Below are positions 38,708 through 49,957 of a stretch of DNA of 64,000 bases, one piece after another. The translations under genes and the position numbers were made by a program. The notes beneath the pieces are model-generated. The model had not been told where the DNA came from. It did no database searches and saw only the letters and a program-made list of their open reading frames with translations. Position 1 is the stretch's first letter. Every line of letters starts with the position of its first letter. This DNA comes from Hofstenia miamia (lineage: Eukaryota > Xenacoelomorpha > Acoela > Hofsteniidae), in contig CABFPE010000204.1 of NCBI GenBank assembly GCA_900660155.1, positions 393,490 through 457,489 of the forward strand. The letters run 5' to 3'.

Positions 38708-40170
38708 GTGCTAGCAATAATAAAAATAATAAATATAAGAAACTAGCTGTAGCATTGGAAAAATGGTGCCCTGGGTGGATAACAGTGGGAAGAACATTTC
38801 TGCAACACTTGCAAGTTGACCAAAAAAGTGGAAAATGTAGCTTAGTAATATAGCAGAAAAGAATAGAGCTGAATTAAGTTTTGCGAACTGGTTTCAGAAG
38901 AATATTCCAGGGAGATAGTTTAGTACAATTACTATTAGCTTAATTCTAATCCCGGAAAGAATCGTAAGGTATAAGGTTCAAAAGAATGGTAGAACAGTGA
39001 GTCACCCATGGTGTATAGACGAATTGAATGTGTATGCTTGCGTAATGATGTTGATGAAAGATGCGGGAATTTGAGAAGTGCAAAAAGGAAATATTTGAAT
39101 ATAAGCAGTAGGAGCAAAAATAATTCTGTAAGAAAATAGAAGAATTAGAGGCATTATTAGAGAAGGATTGCATATACTTGGAAGAGTTATAATTTTTGAA
39201 GTTAGAAATAGTGTCCTATGCAAAGCTCAAAGATTTTCTTGACTGTTGAGCTTCCCTAACTGAGAGAAACATTTTGGAAATAATAATGCCAGAGGAGTAT
39301 GCGGAATTATAGATAGTTTTGGTCTTCAAGTCATAATCAAATATCTCGTAATAGAAGCAATGATACCAAACTGTTTTATGATCGATGAAAAAATAGAAAC
39401 TTTAATGGACACAGTACTTCAAAAAAACAGAATGTGGGGAGCAATGAAGTGTAGATTTGCGGGTATTGATATTTATCATGGGAATGAAAAAGTATGCAAG
39501 CAATTCCTGGGGAGCAATGAAGTGTAGATTTGCGGGTATTGATATTTATCATGGGAATGAAAAAGTATGCAAGCAATTCAGGCTAGAACTAGTTCTAGAA
39601 GTGTGAGAGGTAGCACAGTAAAAGGGAAACATAAAATAGCACTTTGTGAATTTATACTGCAGCATTGGACAAGAAAGATTTAGTAGTAAGAACAATAATT
39701 CTCTTCAGTGTTTATGGAGACGTAAGGGAATATGCTAGACTTCATTGTAAGTAGATTGTAGAGTTCACAACTACTAATAATAATGATCTAATATTGGTAG
39801 AAGGATGTATAGAAGAAAAATGTCAGCACAGTTTAAGAGATTCATAACTAAAAATACAATCCAGAGATAAATAAAAAATATTGAGGGCAGAATCCCATAA
39901 AAGATTAAGAATTTACTGTAAAAGTCAGGTTGAATAGCCTATTTTTCATAAATTTTAATAATGTCTGTCCCTACTAGGCCTGAATTACGATGCAGAAGTT
40001 TCAAGAAGAAACAAGAATGAAACAAGGAAAAAAAGATAAGTAGCTACTCGCTAAGAACATACATGCAATGATCAAAGTTTGAAAATCGATATGATGCAAG
40101 TTAGAAAATTGAACTGCAGAGGAGTCTCTGACTCTAAGAATATTTAACAAGATATTATATTCTCACAGAG
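38707..40170 (+). mobile_element. Older LINE relic(s), purine-rich block
   Basis: At about 39243-39283 the sequence GAGCTTCCCTAACTGAGAGA followed by AATAATAAT matches the 3' UTR end of copies 1 and 2 (GAGCTTCCCGAGCTGAGAGG), so 38707-39290 contains the decayed 3' end of a third copy. The sequence on to about 40170 keeps the same A- and G-rich strand bias as the LINE coding strand and is probably LINE-derived, but no reverse transcriptase motif could be read. A 73-bp tandem duplication lies at 39435-39579. Confidence 0.5.
39435..39579. repeat. 73-bp direct tandem duplication
   Basis: Two copies, 39435-39507 and 39508-39579, differ only at the junction base. They lie inside the degenerate LINE-like block, with no N gap. 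Confidence 0.9.
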
Positions 40171-40804
40171 GAACATCATTTTTCAGCTGTGTAATAAAAC
40201 AGTATAATAATTGTAAATAATATTCAAAGGTTTATTTTTCTACAAATTATGTGAAATTTTGAATATCCTAAGTTATAAAAATATTTTTAATATTTTGTGA
40301 AGATTTAGAATATCGTTTAATAATTTTCTCCATTCTAAGAATATTACCATTTTTGTTTGAAAATGGATTTGTATTTCTCAATAGATATTGAACAATAATG
40401 TTTTATTACTATTTTATTCCTATTTATAATTTATTAGTGTCATTCAATTCATTTGTAAGACTACATACACTATACCCCCTTGAGAAATAATGTTATATCT
40501 CTAATTTGAAAGAGTATTTGGCACACATTTTTTGCTTCTCTAATGTTTATTAGGAAAGCGAATCATTAATTGTTGTATTAATTGTATGATAATTTTTGAG
40601 AAATTTTCCATTTATTCAACAAAACCCATATTTTATGAATTTCATACAGCGATCAATAAGCTGTTCTTTAATACTATATTAATTGGATATACAATGGATA
40701 TTTTTTATAAGCAGCTATATGTTAGCTACAACCATGTCAAATTTCAGCACCATTCTGTTATGTGAACATATTTTTCAGATGTTTTGTTATTGAGGTCCAT
40801 TTTC

Positions 40805-40812
40805 TGACGTCA
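40805..40812. promoter_or_regulatory. Palindromic CRE-like site TGACGTCA
   Basis: A full consensus cAMP-response-element octamer, followed at about 40824 by the near-match TGACATCA. It lies 1.26 kb before the first exon of cassette B. No TATA box or start site was identified near it, so a role in transcription is only a possibility. Confidence 0.25.
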
Positions 40813-42071
40813 TGGCCCTCTATGACATCACAGCACCAAAATATTGAATTTTGAAGCTTCCCACTTTCCCCGTTTAAAACCATTTACACTTTGCTTGAAA
40901 GTTCATGAACAAAGTTTTTGAAACAAACAGTACATACATAATCAGGAAAACGTCTAACTCAAATTCCCAAATTAGAGTTTTGAGCGGATACTTCTGTTGG
41001 ACCGCACCTTCAGTTGAATAATGGACACCGTGCTGTATAAGTTCTATATTAAGGGTATTGTGTTTCTAAGTCTCCTTTTTGGGCAAATATACAAGTTCAG
41101 TATTGCGCTATTTGTTGGCACAGCAATTGACAACAAAGATTACTATTTTATTAAAAATTTTCATCATTTTTTGATAACATAGGCGTATAATCATACTGAT
41201 ATTTATCAAAATATATTAATTGCATTGAACCGAACGTCAGACATTAAAAAGGCAACGTGACCCGCGGTATACCGCTCTGCATCGCTACCTCACCGCGTAG
41301 GTCTCTGTCCCCAACATAATAATATTTCAAATTTATTGCATAATTATTCAAAATTCACCAAATTTCAGCCCATATCTAATAAAATAAATCATGGGATAAA
41401 TCCAATAGGTTTCCTAAACCGTTGTTGATGTCAAAATGTGAAAGAATTGTATCAGCCTAATCCACTTCTTTTTAGCCTTATGAAGATGTGCAGGAGTTGT
41501 GGACCTTGAAGAATTCCACGCAATGATTGATGTTTTTGTAAAATTTACTCTATTTTTATCATCTAATCTCAAACTTTTTGTTGTAGATTTTTCACAGAAA
41601 TGTGCCAATTCCTGTCTCATTTGCCATATGTTTAATTTATTTTAATTTTTAGAATAAATGTTTACTATTTTTTATGTTTGGTATTTGCACTTGCATATTT
41701 CGTCTGCATTTATTTTAAGAATATCAAGTTTTCATTTGGATAGCATTTAAAGCGGCCTCTTTCTATTTTCTGAAGACGAAGACGGCATCGTTTCTTAAAA
41801 AATCTGTACATTTTTCATTGAATTTATACCTAAATTTGAATTGATCTCAGACAATCCTCAGTTCAGAATGCACCAGATCATTGCATTTTAACATATTACT
41901 AAAATTGTTCCACGACAAATTGAAGAGCGCATATAATGGACACTCTCTATTTTGCATCATTTGAACATTTTTATATCACTAAATTCATGTACACCCAAAT
42001 CTGTATTGTAATAGGATATTCTGCTACTACTTCAGTTGGTGTACTCGCAAATTGCATTACTAGTCGTTTAG

Positions 42072-42428
42072 GCAGTTAATGTGCTAACAATTATATTTAT
42101 CATCGCCTCTATTTGTACTTTCTGCGCTGGTACGCATCCAAATTTTATGGAAAATCTTCCACGTCCACCGGATGAGCAGCAATTTCACAATGAGACGGCT
42201 GCGTCGTATCAGCAGGCGGAGTTTATCCAACGCCCTCACTACGTGTTGTTCCTCATAGAGTGTGTGTGCAACGCCTGGTTCACCATCGAACTGCTTACGC
42301 GGTTCATCGCCTGTCCTAATAAAAAACTGTTTATGAAGGAAGCTGTCAATATCATCGACTTTGTGGCCACTATCAACTTCTACGTCACTGTCTTCCAGAG
42401 AGTGGTTATAGTTACCGGTATTGTAAAG
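42072..42428 (+). CDS. Cassette B exon 1: S1, S1-S2 loop, S2 and most of S3
   Basis: This exon has 119 codons, phase 0 at both ends (acceptor GTTTAG, donor GTAGGA; an AG four bases into the exon would not keep the frame). It encodes S1 (VLTIIFIIASICTFCAGTHP), an extracellular loop with a possible glycosylation site (NET), S2 (LIECVCNAWFTIELLTRF), then VNIIDFVATINFYVTVFQRV of S3. The two S2 Glu residues, the Phe after Trp and the S3 Asp of the charge-transfer centre are present. It corresponds to exons 1 and 2 of cassette A fused, with a loop shorter by more than ten residues. Confidence 0.95.
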
Positions 42429-43169
42429 GTAGGAAAAACGTTCATTATAATATATCTTTATCTACATTGTCTTTAGATTTTTACTGTTAATAAGTCAGTT
42501 ATATTATTTGGTCAACTTAGTTTATTCTTAGTTCATTTCACAATTTCTGAACTTCCGTTAGCTCTAATTCCACTTGGAACTTTTCAAAATTTGTGATGGT
42601 TTTCTCAAAAAATTTTAAACGCTTAAAACTCACGAACTACTGAAGATATTTAACATCTGAAAGCATCACAAAATAGAGTTATCACCTAAACGGGGTTCAT
42701 GCTATTTCTCTTTAGGGTATTTATTGCTTCCAAGGGCATTAGACCGACTCATTTTCTAAACATTAGATATGATAAGAATTTGAATGTTTTTCACATTGAA
42801 AAATAATTTTATATACTTCAGGCATAATTCATCATTACATGAGTGTGCAGAAACCCATAGGTGTGAAGATATCAAATGCTTTCAATATTTCTTAACAGGC
42901 TTGGATAAAATTCTTAAGAAATGTGGAAAAGCGGTTTTGTTACTTTAAAGTAGAATTAGATATTCATAAAACTCACTTTGTTTGTCTGTAAAATTAAGAC
43001 ATCATGCTTTCTAAAATTTAAAGATTTTTTTACAATATTGATTGTTAAATGAAATCGCTATCTGATTTTAGTAAGTTTAATGTTAGGTATCACATTTCAA
43101 TAAATGAGCGCTTGTTTTATATTGTATTTGTTATTTAACAATACAGGATAAACTGTGTTTCCACTTTAG
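42429..43169 (+). other. Cassette B intron 1 (741 nt)
   Basis: A short AT-rich intron between S3 and S4, in phase 0 as in cassette A but placed slightly later in the protein. Nothing else was recognised. Confidence 0.8.
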
Positions 43170-43479
43170 GATATTCTCGATGTATTTGCAATTATTCAGG
43201 TCATGAGAATCTTTAAACTATCTCGTCATCATCCGGGACTTAAAATTCTATACCTCACTCTAAACGCTTCCGCGCGGGAGCTCTTTCTTCTGATATTGTT
43301 CCTGATTTTTGGAGTAGTTATTTTCAGCGCAATGGTGTATTTTGCGGAGAAAATGGAAAAGAAAGCAGGACAATTCGAGCACAAAAACGACTTCAACTCT
43401 ATCATTGATGGGTTTTGGTGGAGCGTGGTCACCATGACTACAGTAGGGTATGGAGACATGGTTCCACGTAGTTATTCAG
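43170..43479 (+). CDS. Cassette B exon 2: S4, S5, pore helix and selectivity filter
   Basis: This exon holds 103 codons plus one base (phase 0 in, phase 1 out; acceptor CTTTAG, donor GTAAGA). S4 is [16 protein letters not shown]. Compared with cassette A, Ala replaces the first Arg and Gln (43197-43199) replaces the second, leaving three positive residues. Drosophila Shaw lacks the first as well but keeps the second. S5 follows ([20 protein letters not shown]), then a charged turret ([15 protein letters not shown]), the pore helix [10 protein letters not shown] and TVGYGD. Val stands at the external TEA position. A channel with weak or shifted voltage dependence is inferred. Confidence 0.97.
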
Positions 43480-43595
43480 GTAAGATTTTTCATAATTACT
43501 TTTCTCACTTACTTCTATCAAAATGAGATTTTAATTCATTATCCACATCTTATTTAAACATGATAAAACGATTTAGTAAAACATGCTGTGTTTAG

Positions 43596-43829
43596 GTATG
43601 TTAGTGGGAATGCTGTGTGCTTTAGCAGGTGTTTTGACCACTTCACTTCCGATTCCTGTAATTGTCTCAAATTTTACAATTTTCTATCAGCACATGGAAG
43701 CCCGGAAAAAACTTCCAAAACGCAGTCGAAGAGTTTTTCAAGCTGCCATGTCAGATAAAACTGGTCGAGGCGGACAAAGCGCTAGACAGCAGATGGTATC
43801 TCGAGATATGGCGTTGAAGACTCGTAGAG
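43596..43829 (+). CDS. Cassette B exon 3: S6 and proximal tail
   Basis: Phase 1 at both ends (acceptor GTTTAG, donor GTTAGT). S6 reads [20 protein letters not shown] then [13 protein letters not shown]. The hinge is Pro-Ile-Pro, as in Kv2, rather than the Pro-Val-Pro of cassette A and most Kv3 channels. The proximal tail is basic: [15 protein letters not shown], then [12 protein letters not shown] and ALKTRR. It joins either the 15-nt exon at 44022 or directly the exon at 48908; both keep the frame. Confidence 0.97.
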
Positions 43830-44021
43830 GTTAGTAAGGCTGATTTTCCAGTTCATAGTAATTAGAAAATAACCTGTTTCGGCGGTGTTTCTTCCGTTAA
43901 TTTTTAATTCATTTATCACTGTGATGTACTTCGCTTCAAATTTGATATTATAAGTTCTCAATATTTCCCTTAATTTTTGCCTCATTTATATTTTGTTATT
44001 ATTTATTTATATTCACTACAG

Positions 44022-44036
44022 TTGCAATTACCGGAG
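44022..44036 (+). CDS. Cassette B exon 4: 15-nt candidate microexon
   Basis: TTGCAATTACCGGAG lies between a T-rich tract ending in CACTACAG and the donor GTATGT. It is phase 1 at both ends, so it adds VAITG between KTRR and AGKSD, or is skipped without changing the frame. Its position equals that of the 45-nt exon of cassette A. Microexons of this size are typically neural and regulated in animals; here that is inference. Such a short segment could also be chance. Confidence 0.45.
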
Positions 44037-45025
44037 GTATGTATTATGTACATGTGCAACCATTTTTGTATTTCGCCTTCTTGCATGCATATTTATATTA
44101 TACATTCCCTTAACCTTAATATATAAGTTATTGCTAGTTGGACAAGATAATGTGCCTTCATCCATTCATTAACGAAAAAATTTCATAATTTCTTGGACAA
44201 TAGTCTAACATTTGGTATAAGACATGACTATGCAAATATTGGAAAAAGAAATTTTTATGGGTCTGATTGAGAAGGCTAATAAATATATAATGAAAAATGA
44301 AATCTAATCAATGAAACATTTTATCATTTTGCTGCAGAGCACTCAATAGCGAGTTTAGAAATCATTATTAATATATTAGTAAGATGGAATGAGACACTAA
44401 TTATCAAATGTGTTTAAAAATAATTTTTTATGTTATTTGCTGTTTCTTTAGCAGTTTTTAGTTAATTCTTTGCAGGATAATATCAATTCAAGCAATTGTA
44501 CAATTGTGTTCGTACACCTCAAATGCTTAGAGAGTTTGGCAACTAATCGCAAGTATTTTAACAGAGGATTGCGATTTTTTTACATATCTTTCCAATATTA
44601 TATTATTTTTTCAGATGTGCTTTTATATCAGTGAGCTTTGCAACCCCTAAAAATGTCAAATTATAATAAATACTGACACAAATAACATTTGCTGTGCACA
44701 GCAGCAAGAAAATATGAATAATCTTTCAATGAATTCAAGGGGTCAGACATATGATGCAATTTGTTATTCAAATTTGATATTTCCAACTTAATTAATTGTA
44801 GTATTAATTCATTTTTAGTTTGTATCTAGTTATCATGAAGATATATTTTATTTAAAGTGTATTGACAAAATCATATTATGTTAGATATGGAATTACAATG
44901 GGGATATTTTGAGGTTTGGCTCAATGCGTCTGCACTGAACTCGGGTAGTTGACGGATTTTTACTAGGTTTTACCCACAATTATTGTTGTTATTTGATGTT
45001 GTACTAAGGATGTGCTCAATTTAAG

Positions 45026-45946
45026 TTAACCCTATCACGTCCAAAGTTTTGTACACCCGAAAACGGCCAAGGTGTGATCAATTGATCACCATTTAGTTTT
45101 CTCTGTAAAAAAGAACCAATCAATGCGAAATGGATTCTCTTATTTCACAAAGAGTAATTTCAAGAAAAATGTTTCATTGTCCACTGCATTTCGCGCACTG
45201 TGGCCTGGAATGCTTACTGCAGATGAGTTCACGACAATTATTGAACAAATCTTTGTAAGGTTGCAGTTTTTCTTCCAGACTCCTTGCAAAGGCCGCAACG
45301 AACTCGGGTTGATAGCTGTTTCGAGCCATCTGTGGATGTGGCTGGAAATGTTCCAAGTTGTTCCTGGTGGCCAACTCGCCCATGAATTGAATAAGCGATA
45401 GATATGTACCTGTAAATAAGGGATCAATATGTATTTTAATAATATAAATGTATGCGTTATAGTATATTATACATTATACATTATTATTATGTTATGCTAT
45501 TTATTATAATATATTTATATGTTATACCCCGGTATTTATAAACTTACCTCCTTTCTTGGCTTGACTCAATCTGTATGTGATAAAGTCCATTGCGAGTCCT
45601 TAGGAAGCTCCAGTAGGGTCGTTTAGTCCAACTCGGATGGTGGAAGCTGTGCACAGTAAATGCGTTCAATGCGACTGTTGAGATGAATTCTACAAACAAT
45701 TAGAAACGAGCAGCCGCACACACGAATCGGCCGAATCTTGAGATAGACAGCCTTTGCTTCAGTGCGTGCATGTGTGGCGTATGTGTGTGAGAGAATATTG
45801 GAGAAAGTATTTCATGATTCGATAGCGTATATCCATAAACTAAAAGTCACTAACTGAGAAGTCTCAAACACTTATACTTATAAATAAAATTTACACTTTT
45901 TTTCAATGGTAATCAATTGATCACACCTTGGCAGTTCTAGGGTTAA
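45026..45946 (-). mobile_element. piggyBac-like element with TTAA ends and a transposase C-terminal relic
   Basis: TTAA at 45026-45029 and 45943-45946 bounds a 921-bp element. The left end continues CCCTATCACG, the right (reverse complement) CCCTAGAACTGCC, and both then share CCAAGGTGTGATCAATTGAT. On the minus strand the sequence codes for the end of a piggyBac transposase. Around 45600-45680, HHPSWTKRPYWSFL corresponds to the conserved KKWYWPLF region. In a different frame, MDFITYRLSQAKKGG joins TYLSLIQFMGELATRN through an intron. The protein ends at CAKCSGQ, where the usual Cys-rich finger would begin. The rest of the transposase is deleted. Confidence 0.75.
45174..45590 (-). pseudogene. 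Two-exon transposase C-terminal remnant inside the piggyBac-like element
   Basis: On the minus strand an ATG at 45590-45588 starts 14 codons ending at a GTAAGT donor (last exon base 45548). A 138-nt AT-rich intron ends in TTTACAG, and exon 2 (45409-45174) continues in phase for 78 codons to a TGA. The product would be 92 residues. Residues across the splice junction align with the stretch after the catalytic core of piggyBac transposases (YRL, a GG turn, then L-x-x-F-x-x-E). Later parts are helical and charged (FARSLEEKLQPYKDLF) with a Cys-x-x-Cys near the end. It lacks the catalytic Asp residues and cannot be an active transposase. Whether it is expressed is unknown. Confidence 0.55.
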
Positions 45947-46881
45947 CTGTTTATTATTGTATTTTACATGTATTATAATGCATTTTGTTCTCGTAAGGAC
46001 ATTTAGTTGGGCGTGATCAGTTTATCTTGGCTTGTATTAAGCTTAGGCCTAATTCACTTTTATTTAGGACCAAGTGTCTGCCTATTAGCATCTGTTTAAA
46101 ATACCATGAATTAATTAAATAGATTTCATAAACTGCACGTTTAATTAAAGCCTTTACATAACGAATGTAATCACTGACTTTCCATGAAATGATTAAAACT
46201 ATGTCCATTCTTGGAGAAATGCGAATGCAACCTGGGAGCATGAGTTATTTAATTAATTAATATTTAGACACCCATGTGGAACTTTGTGCTAGAGCTAGTA
46301 ACGGTAAGCTACACTAACGTTATCAGCGCCACTATGCGCCTGGAATGCGAATTCTTAATATGTGATTTCATTGTTTTTATAAACATAAAAGAAAGATCAC
46401 ATTGATTGGATGCTAGCCTCGCCCATTGCATTGAAATCGCATTTTAAGAAGTAAAACTAAAATTATGAGCAATTGGATCGCGAATCTAACGGTTCACAGA
46501 CAGATCCTACCGATCTTTAAATTGCTACTTCAAAATGATTATCATCTTCTATCTTTTCAGCATGCTTCTTGATTAAGACAACATTTTAGTCGATTGCATT
46601 TTAGACACCCAGGATATCCCACTTTTAATATCACCAATTTTATGTAAGTATATGCGCTGTTGTCCATCAAGTTACCCATTAGTGTAATCTTCTTTATAAT
46701 CAAGTAGTTTGCATGCATTCTTGCAATTTGTTTCCATTTAGTTTCACACTAATTTATCCCCATATTTTGTTTTACTTTAAACCTTCCATTTCGCTTCATT
46801 CTACCCAAGTCTGCTGCGAATCATTTACACCAAAATCAGTTTTCACTTACTTGACAACCTAGTATACTCAGGAAATGGCTC

Positions 46882-46913
<32 letters not shown>

Positions 46914-48907
46914 TCAGCCATATTTATTAGATTAAAATTGAATATTCGTCTTAGCATAGCCCTTGAATGATTTTTTACTTAATTACACCCAATGCTTTTT
47001 AGTTTTTTTAACCTTTGAAATATATTTGAAATTCTCGCAGAAACACAATGTTTTTGGGTGGGAAAATTGTACAAGCTGGTTGTCGGTTTTCTATAAAATG
47101 GTGTCTCGATCACTTCTTTTCCTTTGCTTGTTTGCTAATAAAATATAGGTTGGTTCAATGTTAATATTCTCTTGAACTTTGATTTCCTATTTTTCATTAT
47201 CATCATTTAGGGTACGGTAATAAACTAGTTTAGGGTTGCGTTTCCACAAGAGGAATGTATTTGTTATTTTGTATTTAGCTGTTTTGCTTCAATGACCATC
47301 CAAGATTAATAGCTTACTCCCTGGAGATTTTAAATTTTAAATAAGTCTATTCACGAAAATCTATTCAGCTGATTCTTTTAGACGTACATTTACTAAATAA
47401 TGCCACAATTTACAAGTCATTTAGTCCAAAATTGACAAAGAAAGTTCTAGAAAGACCGAAAGGGACAATTACAGTTACTTTCACTGCATGCATTAAATTT
47501 GCAGTTTTAATAAGCACATATGAGCTACACAAGGAAATAGTATGAAAATTTTTTTGCCTCTATTATGAATGATTCCACTATCCAATTGTTCATATTTCTA
47601 GTGGTTTTTTCAAAAAAAATGTTGCCAAAGTATTCATAAACCTGTACTCTCATATTTCTATAGACCCGACATTTTATAACACTGATTTGTGGCGAATGGG
47701 ATCTTAGAAACAATATTTGCAACACTCAAAATATATTTTGAATATTAAAGAAATACTCCTAGTATTTTTAGATAGAAATTTAATATAAACTTGTAAATGT
47801 TGGCAAAAGAAATTACAAAATTTGAAAATTGTTTTTAATAATATCATTAGGCTCCAGATTTACACTTGAAATATACGCCTGTATGCGTTGGTTTTCATGG
47901 TGAGGTATACGTTTTGTATGTGGAAACGCACCTAAGTATGGCTAAACAATTCTAATCAAACTGTTTTGATAGAAGCAAATTTTTGTAGTTTTTCTATTAA
48001 GATTTGATTCATCCGACAATAGCACTGATTTGCAATAAAAATTAGTAGTTATCAAATTGAAACATATTAGAAATCATTGACGTAAAAAAGATTTAGATGC
48101 AAAGCCCTTATCAAACTCAAGAGCCAGTCTACTAATCATGCATGATATGTAACCAGCTTCTCTCAAATTCAGTCGCTTTGTATTCTAAAGTTTTAATCTG
48201 TTGAACTTAGTATGGTGTTACTAACAAACACTTCGTGTAATGTTGTATTAAGATTTCATCAGGACTTAAATAAGGTAGACCTGACTCGCGATGATGCATC
48301 GGTTGGATAAATTGTTTCCACAATGCTTATGTTCGGTGATTCCTGTTTTCGGATCAAAACTTATGCAAACCTAAGATATTTTGTCTACAATTGTCTTCGC
48401 TATTCATAGAAATTGATATAACTTCAATTAACTCTAGTTTTATATATACATCTAAAAATTTAGAAAGAGTTTGCTTGTGTTTCGTAAATTTTTCAAAAAA
48501 AAACGAATGGGTAGCGGGGGATTTGGAATTCAGCTTTTCATTGGCTTCGACGTCTTAGAATAAGTGGGAATTCGACTCGGAATTCTCAAAAAATAAGTTA
48601 AATTGGAAGACCTAGGTTTAGATTTGTTCAATCATTTAATTAATTTATTGCCTCTTAGAGCATTCGTTAAAATTTGAGACTAATACAAGAGTGAACTTAT
48701 GTATTAAATTATGATTTCCTAATATTTACAACAAATTATTTCTAAAAATTGAAAACTGGTAAAATGAATGTGGGTAATCTAATCTAGGTAAGACTCAAAG
48801 GAATTGCATGATCTGTGTTTGACTTTAGATAGATAAACGAATGGCCTGATTAATTGACTGAGTCCATGCATGCTGTTATTATTCCAAATTACGTATTATT
48901 TAATTAG

Positions 48908-49170
48908 CGGGTAAATCCGACTCATCAAAAAATGTTCAAGAAAGACCTGCGCCTCCTCCAATCAAAATCGAACCTCGTCGAGAAGTTTTTAATTCGGACA
49001 CGCCACCTAGACTCGGAGGCATGTCACCCAAAAGCACGGGGAATTTACATGCTAATAAGCCAAGTACTAATTCTCTTCCTAATGACACTGCAAGTCGTCT
49101 GCAAAGTGATACATGTTTGGTGAGAAGTGCTGCTTTACCTGCTATATCAACTCGACCTCTTTCGCTGCAG
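48908..49170 (+). CDS. Cassette B exon 5: proline-rich tail segment
   Basis: Enters in phase 1 and leaves in phase 0 (acceptor AATTAG, donor GTATTT after CTGCAG). It starts AGKSDSSKNVQERPAPPPIK, matching GGKSD...PPPP in cassette A exon 6. It continues with a basic-acidic mix and a long serine/threonine/asparagine-rich region (STGNLHANKPSTNSLPNDTA). No domain was recognised. Two other overlapping frames are open for part of it and are shadows. Confidence 0.82.
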
Positions 49171-49300
49171 GTATTTTTTTCTTGCTTTATTAATATTTTT
49201 TCGAATGTTTCAAATTCTTCATAATATTTTCTATTATTTCTTTCACCTTAACTTGTACAATTGCGCGTTTTGAATTATGTGGGATTCATTTTGATTTCGG

Positions 49301-49344
<44 letters not shown>

Positions 49345-49613
49345 ATAAAATAATGAATGTATATAATTTTACAGCCGAATTATTATGGTGAAATGTTTTA
49401 ATTATCAAATACGCAATTTGGAATTTTAAATTCATAATAGTATCATTCTATTGCTTTCCGATATTCAAAATGCAAAATTTAACAACCAATTTTGTCTAAT
49501 GCCCACGTTGTGAAAATGACAGATTAGTAAGATATACTCAAGAATATTTTCTCGCACTTATTACTCGAAGTGCAGTACTTAACTTCATGAGCATCACTCT
49601 GACAACTTGGCTA

Positions 49614-49957
49614 TTGGATAACTTCAAGGAAGTATTGATCGTTACTTCTTCTTTTGCATGGAGTTGATTTTTCAAGTAGTCGACATTTTGCACTCTTAAA
49701 TGCATTGTTAAAAATGCAGATAGTTAAAATTTGAATTGTTTTTCAAAGTCATGCCCATTTGTTCAGTATTTCTAAAACTGAACATGGCGTGGTGAATTAA
49801 TACTTACTTCAATTTTCTAGCAAAGCGGTTTAAGAAAATACATTGAGTAGTTGCAATATGATTCGTAACAATCCCTATCATTAATTACATAGATTATCCC
49901 TATTTTTACCTGTGCTTTTTTAGCCTTTCGGCCTGGAAAGGATTCTGTTTTAATTAT
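49614..49957. repeat. Segment duplicated at 54286-54629
   Basis: About 342 bp are shared with 54287-54628, with four mismatches seen (near 98.8% identity). This copy has no direct repeats at its edges, so it is probably the source. Confidence 0.9.

Larger units (their letters stand above)
34405..42071. other. Interval between channel cassettes A and B (7.7 kb)
   Basis: No T1 domain, start codon context, terminal exon or other host gene was recognised. It holds a Tc1-like transposase relic (35.4-36.0 kb), LINE copy 2 with a 568-base gap, an older LINE relic and purine-rich block (38.7-40.2 kb), a palindromic TGACGTCA site (40805-40812) and a GC-rich islet (41255-41330). Absence of a T1 exon here leaves cassette B without an obvious N-terminus of its own. 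Confidence 0.65.
44037..48907 (+). other. Cassette B intron after S6 (4.9 kb)
   Basis: Contains a piggyBac-like deletion derivative (45026-45946) and a (TA)n run (46886-46914). The rest is AT-rich and nothing else was recognised. Confidence 0.7.

Noticed and set aside
45123-45401. 92-codon + strand frame inside the piggyBac-like element
   Set aside because: It is the complement of the minus-strand frame, which carries the transposase similarity and splice sites.
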